Shown: positions 34,218-43,093, numbered from the stretch's first letter. The stretch: DNA of 64,000 bases from Parabacteroides distasonis (GCA_021531385.1 JAFBIR010000013.1:1-64000), one strand, 5' to 3'. Program-made: numbers and translations. The notes: generated from the sequence alone by a model not told the origin.

Positions 34218-37200
34218 TTACTTAACCACTACCTTCGTAGCGTCGCCCTCAACTGCAACAATTACTACACCTGCCGGAGCAGCGATCGTTACGTTGTCAG
34301 AAGCGGCTACCTGGTTAGCGATTGTGCGACCCAAGATGTCAGCTACGGTAATCACCTTACCAGCAGCGCCCTGTACAGTCACAGCGCCCTGGCCACCGAT
34401 TACCTGAACACCCTCAGCTGCGATTGCCTCGTTAGCCGTAGCGTCACCCTCAGTCAACTTGATAACCAATGCCTGAGAAGCAGCGTCAGAGAAGGCCAAC
34501 TTACCGTTGATGTTCACCAGATACTCAGCTGTTGCCAAACTACGGATCACATACTCATCCTCTGTATCCTCGTCAGCCAATACGATGTTGAACTTGTAAG
34601 CGTTCAAACCACCCAACACTTTCGTCTCCGCATTTGCTACAGTAGCGATTGTCGCCTCCTTACCGTTGATCGTCGTAGTCAACGTGTCAGCATTTACCAA
34701 AGTAGCCGGGCGGAAGATAGCCTTAACCATATCATCATTCACATTACCACCCAAGAAATAATCCGGATCTTTGATCATGCTGGCAGCACCGGCGTTGTAA
34801 TAGGTAGCCGAGTCAGCCGGGTTGAACAAGAACAATCTGTCGCCCTCAGCCTTCAACGTAGTAGCACGAGAGATGTAGAATGACGGCAAATAGGTCTCTG
34901 CATCAGCTGTATCCAACCAGAATGTCAAAGCCTTTCCAGCCTCTTCCTTCACAGCCAAGATAGCCTCGTTCTCCTCACCGATACCGATGAAACCACCATT
35001 TACAGATTGCAAAGCAGCGTGGCGAGACGCACCCTCCAACGATACCATTGCATCCTGTGTCAAAGAGATTGAACGGTAAGGCGCACCATTGATATTATTA
35101 AATGGAATAGCAGCATCCCATGCCACAGTACCGTCAGCTGTCGTCAAAGAAGCAGCCTTAGTTTCTTTCGTGTTAAACGGATTCGCATTGCCTGCAGCCA
35201 CCTTAACCATGGCCAAAGAACCATCCGCATTCTCACGGAATACGAACTTACCAGCATTCCCAGCTACAACTAACGCTGTACCAACGTTATTCAGATACTT
35301 ATCACTATTAACCGGGCTGAAAGAGTAAGCGATCATAGCCACTGTATCACCGGCAGCCGCTGTCTTCACCTTCTTGTTCTTTGCATCCCAATAAGCATAA
35401 CCCTTTACGGTCATGATCGTATCAGACTTAGCTGTCTGCATAGCAGCCGCACTGCGATCCCACTTCGTGATGTTCCAGTAAGTGGAGATTGTCTTCTGAG
35501 CTGCAACGTTTCCATCCTCTTCATTCAAATAAAGGTCGTTAGCGATCAATGCATTCTGTGCGTGGAAACCGATCTTCACAGGACCGTACGCCAAGTCGTG
35601 ATCCGTGATGTTCAAATAACCAGCCATCGGGTCGATGTTTTCTACCTCAATCAACTTGATAGTGGTTGCATTCAAATGAACATCAGCATTATTAGAAGCA
35701 ACATGTTCTCCTTCATCTACGTACCCATACTCAAAAGTAGGATCTTCATCATCCTTCAACTTTGCACTTGTGATTGCCGTTTTGCCTGTTACTGTGGTAT
35801 TCAAGCCTAATGTTAACTCAACAGCGGTCTCACGGTTACGGAAGACAAACTTACCATCCTCTGTCACGCTTGCGATTGTCCATTGAGCGGCAGGACCTTC
35901 CATGTTCGTGAAGGCAGAGCCATCAGCGAACAAGCTCCAATCACCATTGTCTGAGTTTACCATTAAGTACTTACCTTTCTCTGAATCAGTCGCATCTTCA
36001 CCGCTGGTGAACTTGATGTTATATATAGCGGGTTTGTCAGCCTTCAACAAAGCCTCAGCCTTTACGTTGTTAGAAGCGCCACGCTCTGCCAATGTAGCGC
36101 CAGAACCTGTAGTCAGATACTTCTTACCGTCGGTCGGGGCAACATATACATATACAGCCTTGCCTCCCTCATACTCTTTATCCTTGTTGATTACGGTTGC
36201 ATTCAAAGAGATGGTGTACTTATCCGGTTTGCTGGTCGGCTCTTTCTCAACCACGGTGAAACAAGCGTTGGCAGCAGGCAGCTCGCCCTCTTTAATATCC
36301 GGAGCGGCGATCAAGTCGCTACCCTTGACGGTCTTATATGCATAACCCTGTCCTTTCGTGTTGTCCAAACCATTCAAGTCATACTTCGTATCCAAGTCCA
36401 TGGAGATGAAAGTAGATGCCAAGAAATCAGCCTTGCTCACAATACCCGCTGCCGGATAAGAAACGGCGAAATAAGTACCCTGAGGATAACCATCCTCCCA
36501 CGCATAATCATCATGATCTACGGCTTCCGTCTCGGCATCCTTTCCATCCATCTGGAAAGCCAACATCTTCTGACCGAAGATATTCTCGTCCGGCTCGGTA
36601 GCGAACTTCAAAGACAAACCACCCGGTCCACCAGTGAACCAAGTGTTCAAGGTTTTTGCGGTTCTAATGATCTCGTCAGCCTGCCACAAAGTAAACTTCA
36701 AATTTGTATTATCAGTTTCAGTCGTGATAGCACTCGCTGCATTCAAATTTACATACTTATCTATTCCTGCCAACTTCAAACTCTGGCCATCTCCTTTATA
36801 ATCATCACCATCTCCCAAATCAAAATATGCGTAAACATCTTTTGTACCGGGTTCAGTCTTAGTAGGATCATCCTGCAAAATCATAGCGCCTGACCCATTA
36901 TCTTTGAACGACAAATAAACCTCAGCCTTGGCATTGTAGAAAGTGTAATATTTCTTTCCACTTACACTTTCTTTCACTTCTTTAACTGTCCAAACGAACT
37001 GTGCATAGTCTTCCCCACTGAACAGAAGCTCACTTGCCTTTTTAGTGGTTGCACTAACTCGGCCGGTTGCCTTTTTGACACCCATTACGAACTCACCTTC
37101 ATTAATAGTGGCATCCGTTCCTGTCATTACCACAAAATAGGAGTTGCCGGAAACAAACTTCACGCCCGTTGTAGCTTCAGCATCCTTCACCAGCACTACC

Positions 37201-37295
37201 TTGTTCGCAGGACCAGTTGCGTCAATTGCTGAAACTGTTCCAAACGCTGAGCTGAGCATAAGCGCAGCCGCCAGTGTAAAAAACTTTTTCTTCAT
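34218..37295 (-). CDS. Large secreted DUF6383-type surface protein
   Basis: A 1025-residue exported protein (signal peptide FFTLAAALMLSSAFGTVSA). The body is low in Cys and rich in A, T, D, K and G, with repeating beta modules containing (K/R)YL..N, FVFREN and similar strands, as in surface or S-layer-like proteins. The C-terminal 85 residues (VQGAAGKVITVADILGRTIA ... AGVVIVAVEG ... KVVVK) match the DUF6383 tail and look like a type IX secretion sorting domain (V..I.D..GR, GVYIV-like strand, K-V-V-V end). The nearby porQ gene agrees with export by type IX. Single gene with a repeat-rich upstream region and no clear TAnnTTTG box. Role unknown. Confidence 0.82.
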   Translation of the reverse strand: MKKKFFTLAAALMLSSAFGTVSAIDATGPANKVVLVKDAEATTGVKFVSGNSYFVVMTGTDATINEGEFVMGVKKATGRVSATTKKASELLFSGEDYAQFVWTVKEVKESVSGKKYYTFYNAKAEVYLSFKDNGSGAMILQDDPTKTEPGTKDVYAYFDLGDGDDYKGDGQSLKLAGIDKYVNLNAASAITTETDNTNLKFTLWQADEIIRTAKTLNTWFTGGPGGLSLKFATEPDENIFGQKMLAFQMDGKDAETEAVDHDDYAWEDGYPQGTYFAVSYPAAGIVSKADFLASTFISMDLDTKYDLNGLDNTKGQGYAYKTVKGSDLIAAPDIKEGELPAANACFTVVEKEPTSKPDKYTISLNATVINKDKEYEGGKAVYVYVAPTDGKKYLTTGSGATLAERGASNNVKAEALLKADKPAIYNIKFTSGEDATDSEKGKYLMVNSDNGDWSLFADGSAFTNMEGPAAQWTIASVTEDGKFVFRNRETAVELTLGLNTTVTGKTAITSAKLKDDEDPTFEYGYVDEGEHVASNNADVHLNATTIKLIEVENIDPMAGYLNITDHDLAYGPVKIGFHAQNALIANDLYLNEEDGNVAAQKTISTYWNITKWDRSAAAMQTAKSDTIMTVKGYAYWDAKNKKVKTAAAGDTVAMIAYSFSPVNSDKYLNNVGTALVVAGNAGKFVFRENADGSLAMVKVAAGNANPFNTKETKAASLTTADGTVAWDAAIPFNNINGAPYRSISLTQDAMVSLEGASRHAALQSVNGGFIGIGEENEAILAVKEEAGKALTFWLDTADAETYLPSFYISRATTLKAEGDRLFLFNPADSATYYNAGAASMIKDPDYFLGGNVNDDMVKAIFRPATLVNADTLTTTINGKEATIATVANAETKVLGGLNAYKFNIVLADEDTEDEYVIRSLATAEYLVNINGKLAFSDAASQALVIKLTEGDATANEAIAAEGVQVIGGQGAVTVQGAAGKVITVADILGRTIANQVAASDNVTIAAPAGVVIVAVEGDATKVVVK

Positions 37296-37417
37296 ACGAT
37301 AAAAAATTTAATTTGTTAGTTAGTAAATAAATCGTGTTATACACACTTTAATTCGCTTTTATCAAAGGGAGCCTTCCTTGAGCCAATTGTTAAAATCGCG
37401 TTAAAAAACAGGCGAAA

Positions 37418-37818
37418 ACTGCTCAACAAAAAGGTTCACTTTCGCTGCGTAGTTTTTTGGAGCAAAAAGGGCATTTTTTGGAGCAATCGTATCCTGCCGG
37501 GCTTGACCCGGCATCCCATCCTATCCGGTACTTTCATGGAGCAATCGGGAAAAACCATTTCGTGGAGCAATCAGCCGATGGGATTGCGGGTCAAGCCCGC
37601 AATGACACAGAGAATGAGCCATTTGCGAGGAATATTGCAGTTTTTAGCAAGAAAACGGGGTGTTCCATTGATGTAAAAAACAGTGGTTTTTGTTGCGCAA
37701 AACCAACCTCCTTGTTCAATAAAATGGGGTGATCCTTCTTTTTTTTGAATCATCTATTGTAGGGGTCAAAATAACGCGTACCTTTGCGTCAGGAAAGTGA
37801 ACCTTTTTGTTGAGCAGT
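37418..37818. repeat. 401-base unit bounded by perfect 26-base inverted repeats
   Basis: Bases 37418-37443 (ACTGCTCAACAAAAAGG...) and 37793-37818 are perfect reverse complements over 26 bases. Inside are paired palindromes CCGGGCTTGACCCGG (37498-37512) and GCGGGTCAAGCCCGC (37578-37592). No transposase is inside. It resembles a non-autonomous mobile or regulatory palindromic element. Confidence 0.8.
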
Positions 37819-38182
37819 CCTGCACAAAGAAACCATCCCAATAAGACACACAATATCAGCGATTTATAATCAAATGGAGCACCGTGGAACACAATGTTCC
37901 ACGCACTAATTTCTGTTAAATTCAGCGTTAAAATGGGCCTAAAAACCAGTGTTCCACGCAAAATGTTCCACGGAATGCGCAATCATTTCGTTGAGCAGTC
38001 CTTCACTGCTCACCATATATCGTTAGTTATCAATTAATTACGCAGATTGTAAACGCACGTAAACCGATTGCACACTTCGCAACATTTCATGGAGCAGTGC
38101 TTCCCAAATGTTCCACGGATGTTCCACAATGTATATCAGCGCATTAACGATTTTAGACTGCTCAACAAAAGTCCGTGGAACA
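37420..38182. repeat. Array of 18 TKGARCA words, six extending to CGTGGAACA
   Basis: Counting both strands, T(G/T)GA(A/G)CA occurs at 37420, 37458, 37479, 37537, 37563, 37661, 37810, 37875, 37885, 37895, 37950, 37964, 37991, 38090, 38109, 38120, 38159 and 38176. Six copies are the 9-mer CGTGGAACA/TGTTCCACG (37883, 37895, 37950, 37964, 38109, 38174). The 9-mer equals half of the universal ParB site TGTTNCACGTGNAACA, but no full 16-base site is present. Confidence 0.75.
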
Positions 38183-38205
38183 GTGACGAGAATCTAATTA
38201 GGAAT

Positions 38206-38404
38206 GAGGAATTAGGAATGAGGAATTAATTAAATGAGGAGTGAGGAATTAGAGCTTAATTGGGAGTTAGGAGTTATATATATAATATATGTTCGCGCGC
38301 ATAAGGAGGAGGGTTATACATTACTAATCTTCAGCGTCGGTCATTACTAATGACAAAGGCCTGACATTAGCATTGACCGTAGAGACGTGCCATTGGCGCG
38401 TCTC
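38206..38404. repeat. Long direct repeat, copy A
   Basis: AATTAGGA/AATGAGGA-type low-complexity DNA, a TATA/CGCGCGC stretch, then a conserved segment of about 95 bases (38312-38404; TTATACATTACTAATCTTCA ... AGAGACGTGCCATTGG). It is matched by copy B at 39198-39357. The segment ends in the dyad AGAGACG-n11-CGTCTCT (38381-38405). Confidence 0.8.
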
Positions 38405-38460
38405 TCGTTTACCAACCCAGGTATTTTCGAGACGCCGCAATGCGACATCTCTACGAAGAT

Positions 38461-38670
38461 GACCCCAACGGGGTCTAACCTCTGATAACCGCATATCGCC
38501 AGATGTGCGGAGTGGACGAACCTACCCTCCCAACCCACGACCCTAACAGGGTCGAACCATACAAAGCATCAACGAGTTCGACCCATTCAGGGTCGGATGA
38601 GAAGAGGCGGCTTTCATGCGACCCGCCAGTCTCCGACAAGCGGTTAACAAGGTGCGACCCTTTCAGGGTC
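38461..38670. repeat. Four GACCC-N5-GGGTC dyads
   Basis: The 15-base dyad GACCC-N5-GGGTC is found at 38461-38475, 38539-38553, 38580-38594 and 38656-38670, with different inner bases (CAACG, TAACA, ATTCA, TTTCA). This is typical of short dispersed palindromes in Bacteroidales intergenic DNA. Confidence 0.85.
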
Positions 38671-38734
38671 AAAATGCCCTTCACAACCCCATTTTAGGCG
38701 CATAACTACGGAAATAAAATCGAAACCCAATCAC

Positions 38735-38791
38735 GGGCTGAAAGCCCAATAAGACCGCAGCCCAGGGCAAGGCGAAGCCGACACCCTGGGT
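38735..38791. repeat. Dispersed palindrome pair (GGGCTGAAAGCCC and CCCAGGG/CCCTGGG)
   Basis: GGGCTGAAAGCCC (38735-38747) is followed by CCCAGGG (38761-38767) and CCCTGGG (38784-38790). This looks like a known class of intergenic repeats in Bacteroidetes; recognition is by memory. Confidence 0.65.
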
Positions 38792-38920
38792 CGAAAGTGA
38801 TCCACAAAAAGGTATTCGCTCTGCAGGAGCAACAGCATGGACACATCCGAATAGGATCGAGAGGTAAAGCGCAAAGATAATCTTTTCTTTTTGAATCGTC
38901 ATTCTCATTCTGCGAAATCT

Positions 38921-39207
38921 TCCCGCAAGCCGCGAGAGCCGTTTTCATGGGTGAAAATTGTTCTCGCGAGCCGCGAGAGCCTTTTTACAGTGTGATATTT
39001 CTTCTCGCGAGCCGCGAGAGCCTTTTTACAGCGTGAAATTAGCTCTCGCGAGCCGCGGCGACTTTTCTACAGGGTGAAATTGGCTCTCGCGAGTTGCGGC
39101 GACTTTTCTACAGGCTGAAATTGGCTCTCGCGAGTCGCGGCAGCTTTTCTACAGGGTGAAATTGGCTCTCGCGAGCTGCGGCAGCTTTTCTACAGAGAAA
39201 AAATTAG
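38921..39207. repeat. Seven-copy 41-base tandem repeat with stem-loop cores
   Basis: Units start at 38921, 38962, 39003, 39044, 39085, 39126 and 39167, an exact period of 41 bases. Each begins TCTCGCGAG(C/T)(C/T)GCG and continues with a T-rich stretch, ACAG and GTGAAATT. In units 2 and 3 the first part forms the perfect stem GCTCTCGCG-agc-CGCGAGAGC. Units 4-7 have diverged in the right arm (GGCGAC, GGCAGC). There are no spacers, so it is not a CRISPR array. Confidence 0.92.
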
Positions 39208-39357
39208 GAATTAGAAGTTAGAAGTTGGAATTATAGATGTACGTGCGTACGCGCGCAAGGAGGCGAGTTATACATTACTAATCTTCAGCGTTGGTCATTA
39301 CTAATGACAAAGGCAGACATTCGCATCGACCGTAGAGACGTGCCATTGGTGCGTCTC
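39198..39357. repeat. Long direct repeat, copy B
   Basis: Second copy of the unit at 38206-38404: AATTAGAAGTTAG-type DNA, a CGCGCGC stretch, then TTATACATTACTAATCTTCA to GAGACGTGCCATTGG (39268-39349), same order and orientation with a few changes. Confidence 0.8.
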
Positions 39358-39382
39358 CAGGCTAACTGGGAATCGAAATAGG

Positions 39383-42034
39383 CTATACAAGCAGGGACTC
39401 AAAAGAGCGTTTAAAAGGCTCACCGTAGAGCTCTTCGTAGAGGGTGGCGAAGCGCTGATAGGTGTAACGCGCTGATTTCAGGTGGTTCTGTTGTGCCAAG
39501 GCTTGCACTTTACAAACCAGGGCCTCTTCGTTGCAGGGATCGTTGCGCAAGATTTGATCGGCCAAACGGATCAGCTGATCGCTCTCGGTCTGAAGCGAGT
39601 AGGCAGGAATGAAGCGTGTCAACAGATCGACGGCGGAATTACAGATGTAACTCTTCGCATCATCTAACCAGGCATACGACTCCTCGCCAAAGACCTCGCC
39701 TTGGCTGATGATCGCCATAAACTGCTCCAGGGTGGTGCGATCGTTGATCGATTGCTCCAAAAGTTTCAGGCAACGGAGGTAATCGCAGGAGACGCTGCCC
39801 GTGAATTGCAGCAGGTAACGATTGGAGGTGAACAGGATCTCCACCTGATCCAACCGCTCCAAAATCTTACGCAACTTCAAGATGGAGACACTACGCAAAC
39901 TTTTGCTGTTCTTGCTGGAGGCCTCGCCGCCCCAGATCTGTTCGGTCAAGGCATTGCTGGAAATGCCTTTCATCCCTCGGGTGGAATGGACTAACAACAA
40001 GAGGAACAGCTGTTTGATCTTGGGAGTGAACAGCGGGGCAATCTCTTCGCCCTCCCGATCCAACACACTGAACTCACCAAATAGCCGGATCCGGTTGCAA
40101 GGACGCTCCTCAGCCGATGGAGGCTCGACAGCAGCCGGTTCTGGTTTAGCCGCAGGCAAAGAATCCGGCGTGTCAGGCACAGCCGGCTCCAGCTGTACAG
40201 TGCGATCCGCCTGAGGCACAGCACGGTGACGTCGTATGCGTCCAAACACGAAAGCGAGGCCCACCGCAATCCCGATCGCCCACAGATAACGGAGCGGAGA
40301 GGCACCGGAGGCTTTGGGAATGACAATGGATTGATTGCTCAACCCGGCTATCTCCTTGTCGCTCAACGTACGCGACCAGATCGCAAGGTTATCCATCACG
40401 CCCTCGAAATAGGATCCTTGCCCCGTCAGTCCGGTACCAACCAGCAGGCTGTCGCTTCCCAAATAGGGCGGGCGATCTTCGGAGAGCGCATCCAACCGTC
40501 CGTTCACGAAAATAGCCTGCTCACCATTCTGCTTGTTATAGCGCCAAGCGATGTAATACCATTTCCCCTCCTCGATCAAGGTATTTCCCACTAAGTCGTT
40601 GTTAAAGAATCCCATATAGGGCTTTTGGTTGCGAATCATCAGGTGCAGCGACCGCTGATAGGCATTCTTGATGGAGCCTAACACGCAATAGTCCTCCTTA
40701 CCTTCCTTGTAATGGTCAATCTTGAGCCATACCGCCACGGTGAAATCGTGATCGCGCAGCTGCAACTTGTCGGCCGTAGGCAAAGCGATCGTTGATTGCT
40801 GTTCGAAAGAGGCGACCCGTCCGCGCATCGGATCAAAGATAAACTCCACCCCGTTATAAGTGACCTTTTCCTCCTGCGCGGGCATGATTGGCCGGTCATC
40901 ATCAAACGGAAAATGGAGCACCAACCCCTCCTGAATGGCCAACGGCCGTGCCTTGAACTCGCCCACAAAGGATTTGGCACTGTTCGCTTCTACCCTTTTG
41001 CGAATCGGCTCGATCTGATAACCGGGACTCGTCGGCTCCAAGAGTAGTTCCGAACCGGCTTCCACCGGGAAGAAAAAACGCCCTGAAGTGTGGTTAGAAA
41101 GTCCTTTCCAGTTGACGTAGTTCAGCAAATCCCCATTAGCCGTGACCATGCCATACACCAACTGGAAGGAACGAAGCGTCATCAACGTCAGTTCCATCCA
41201 AGAGGCATACCGGTTGATCAACAGAAAATTAGGCACCATGCCATCCCGAACCCACTCCCGTTTGAACGATTCAATAAGGAAAGGCGTGCGACGCGCCAAC
41301 GAGGTGAGATCGTCGTCAGAGGCCATGAATTGCTCAATGTTTTTCAGATTGGAAGACAAGGCAAAAGACATCTTCAACCGTTCCTCGAAAGCGATGGGTC
41401 GCTCACTGAAATTGCTCCATTCCGGATCGGTGTGCAACACATATTCATTCATGGCGTGCAGCCAAGCGGGCGATTGCAAATGGGGACATACCTCGAAAAG
41501 CACCAACCGCCGATTGCTTTGGATCATCTCCGCCAACGAGGGCCATCCATGCCTGCTCTCGCAGGTGAACAACATCTCCTGCAACTGAGCCGCCTCCAAA
41601 TCCGGCCGCAAATCCAGATCGACCACATAATCCAAGAAGAGGGTCATCACCTTCTGCGGATTTTGCGCCAAGTTCTTTTGTATAAGGGATAACGCATCAG
41701 CAAATGGGGCAAATGTGCCATCGGGTTGGCGCACCATCGTCTTGCCTGTGAGGCTGTCTTGCCGGAGATAGAAATAGAATCCTTCGATAGGATTGGCCAA
41801 CAGCGCCTCTAACGATAGGCTCTCTTTCGCCGTGACATGCTGCCGGGAATAGTTAGCGATGAGATAGGGCAGCTCAAAATAGCGCATCCCCGACTCAATC
41901 GCCTCCTGCCGCTGTGTCTGCAAACGTTGCGCATACGCCTCAGCCGGAAATAGCAGAAGCACACAAATACCTGCGACCAAACAACGTAACCAAGCCATTC
42001 TCATCAACTTTTTCCCTACCTGAAACTCATTCAT
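39383..42034 (-). CDS. Membrane-spanning SARP-type regulator with PI-PLC-like and LamG sensor domains
   Basis: An 883-residue protein with unusual architecture. A signal segment (12-36) is followed by a PI-PLC-X-like region (about 45-300; WPSLAEMIQSNRRLVLF at 164-180 matches the family) in which the expected catalytic His is not evident, a LamG/concanavalin-like domain (about 370-565), one membrane helix (581-598), a Pro/Ala/Glu linker (605-646), a winged-helix DNA-binding domain (647-750; KIKQLFLLLLVHS, SSNALTEQIWGG, LRSVSILKLRKIL) and a BTAD-type helical domain (753-883). I infer a one-piece receptor: outside domains bind a lipid or glycan, the inside SARP part controls transcription. It overlaps porQ by 8 bases; porQ is the upstream gene. 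Confidence 0.8.
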   Translation of the reverse strand: MNEFQVGKKLMRMAWLRCLVAGICVLLLFPAEAYAQRLQTQRQEAIESGMRYFELPYLIANYSRQHVTAKESLSLEALLANPIEGFYFYLRQDSLTGKTMVRQPDGTFAPFADALSLIQKNLAQNPQKVMTLFLDYVVDLDLRPDLEAAQLQEMLFTCESRHGWPSLAEMIQSNRRLVLFEVCPHLQSPAWLHAMNEYVLHTDPEWSNFSERPIAFEERLKMSFALSSNLKNIEQFMASDDDLTSLARRTPFLIESFKREWVRDGMVPNFLLINRYASWMELTLMTLRSFQLVYGMVTANGDLLNYVNWKGLSNHTSGRFFFPVEAGSELLLEPTSPGYQIEPIRKRVEANSAKSFVGEFKARPLAIQEGLVLHFPFDDDRPIMPAQEEKVTYNGVEFIFDPMRGRVASFEQQSTIALPTADKLQLRDHDFTVAVWLKIDHYKEGKEDYCVLGSIKNAYQRSLHLMIRNQKPYMGFFNNDLVGNTLIEEGKWYYIAWRYNKQNGEQAIFVNGRLDALSEDRPPYLGSDSLLVGTGLTGQGSYFEGVMDNLAIWSRTLSDKEIAGLSNQSIVIPKASGASPLRYLWAIGIAVGLAFVFGRIRRHRAVPQADRTVQLEPAVPDTPDSLPAAKPEPAAVEPPSAEERPCNRIRLFGEFSVLDREGEEIAPLFTPKIKQLFLLLLVHSTRGMKGISSNALTEQIWGGEASSKNSKSLRSVSILKLRKILERLDQVEILFTSNRYLLQFTGSVSCDYLRCLKLLEQSINDRTTLEQFMAIISQGEVFGEESYAWLDDAKSYICNSAVDLLTRFIPAYSLQTESDQLIRLADQILRNDPCNEEALVCKVQALAQQNHLKSARYTYQRFATLYEELYGEPFKRSFESLLV

Positions 42035-43064
42035 TATCTTCCCTTGTCGTGACCGTAGCGGCCGATTTGAAATCAGCCAAGGTCATGGAGACACTAATCA
42101 TCAACGACATAGCCGAAGGATGATATTTCGCCACAGAGGCGCCGACATCGAACATCTTAATCTTGACACCCGCACCTGCCGAGAAACCAGAGAGACCACC
42201 TCCGCCGCCTTGCAATTTCATATCCATCTTGGTCTTTGGATTGAAGCCGACACCCAACCAGAAATTATCCGAAGGAACGAAATCCACACCTATAATAAGG
42301 TGTTTCGCCAAGGATTTGAAAAAGCTGTCGCCCTCATAGTCCACGACCGTGTTATCCACCGTATCAAATTTCCACCGGTTCAAATACTGCGCCGTCAAAG
42401 AGAACCGGATCGGCGCGTGGGCCATCTTTTGCGTAACGCCCGCCTGGATGTCCCACGGCATCTTTTGTCGGTCATCCTCGTAGGGTTTGATTTGCAATCC
42501 GATGTTCTTCAAGGCGAAACCGAACGAGAAGCCCTTCTCGGAGTTGTAATAACTCAATCCGGCATCCACGGCTAAACCGATCGAAGTGAAATCCGCCAAA
42601 CCCGAATAGAGGAATTTCAGCGAGAGACCGCCTCGCCATCGCTCACTCAAGTCATGCGCATAAAAGCCCGTGACACTGATGTCTTTGGCCGAGATCGTCG
42701 CTCCCGTCGCACTATTGTCAGGCAAAAACTCCTGGATGTTGCCATAGCCCATGAATGAGGCACCCACGCCCCAAGCCGCCCGCTCGCCAATCGCCTTCGT
42801 GAAAAGCGCACTTCCCACATTGACATCGGCGATGTAGTTCATATAATTAAAGTTGATCATGCCATCCATCTCAGCGCCCAAGAGGCCCGGATTGTGGAAG
42901 ACCAACGAAGGATCACGCTCGATCAAGGCGACGGTATGCCCTCCCAACGCATTCGCTCGTGTGGCATTCGGAAGTCGCAAAAAGGAGAAAACCTCGTTGC
43001 CCGTTTGAGCGGAGACTGTCCATGCCGCCCAGCCTAAGAGTAGTATAATCAGCTTTTCTCTCAT
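42027..43064 (-). CDS. porQ: Type IX secretion system protein PorQ
   Basis: A 345-residue outer-membrane beta-barrel of the PorV/PorQ family with a signal peptide (LIILLLGWAAWTVSAQT). The family opening FSFLRLPNATRANALGG and the HNPG motif are clear, followed by alternating strands to an aromatic/hydrophobic C-terminus. PorQ works with PorU, PorV and PorZ at the cell surface, where type IX cargo is processed and attached. The gene overlaps the downstream SARP-type regulator by 8 bases, so the two are translated from one message; that pairing is unusual. Confidence 0.87.
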   Translation of the reverse strand: MREKLIILLLGWAAWTVSAQTGNEVFSFLRLPNATRANALGGHTVALIERDPSLVFHNPGLLGAEMDGMINFNYMNYIADVNVGSALFTKAIGERAAWGVGASFMGYGNIQEFLPDNSATGATISAKDISVTGFYAHDLSERWRGGLSLKFLYSGLADFTSIGLAVDAGLSYYNSEKGFSFGFALKNIGLQIKPYEDDRQKMPWDIQAGVTQKMAHAPIRFSLTAQYLNRWKFDTVDNTVVDYEGDSFFKSLAKHLIIGVDFVPSDNFWLGVGFNPKTKMDMKLQGGGGGLSGFSAGAGVKIKMFDVGASVAKYHPSAMSLMISVSMTLADFKSAATVTTREDNE

Positions 43065-43085
43065 CGTTTCCTGCTAAAATTGGCC

Positions 43086-43093
43086 CAAAAATA
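43086..43093 (-). promoter_or_regulatory. Predicted -7 box of porQ operon
   Basis: Minus-strand TATTTTTG (43093-43086), 22 bases before the porQ start. Confidence 0.5.

Larger units (their letters stand above)
37296..39382. other. 2.1-kb gene-free, repeat-dense island
   Basis: No reading frame here has credible coding character; those over 60 codons run through the repeats on both strands. The island lies upstream of the DUF6383 gene and downstream of the SARP-type regulator gene. From left to right it holds a short leader, an inverted-repeat unit (37418-37818), a cluster of TGTTCCACG words, AATTAGGA-type low-complexity DNA, a long direct repeat, several dyads, a 41-base tandem array and the second direct repeat. 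Details are given separately. Confidence 0.8.

Noticed and set aside
37883-38182. Chromosomal parS centromere
   Set aside because: Only 9-base half-sites occur; no full 16-base TGTTNCACGTGNAACA site is present, and no parA/parB gene is near. Kept only as a half-site array.
37457-38948. Several 60-90-residue frames in the repeat island
   Set aside because: They exist on both strands, are built from palindromic repeats and have no domain or start signal, so they look like chance frames.
38921-39207. CRISPR array
   Set aside because: The units are contiguous with a 41-base period and no unique spacers, and no cas gene is in the window.
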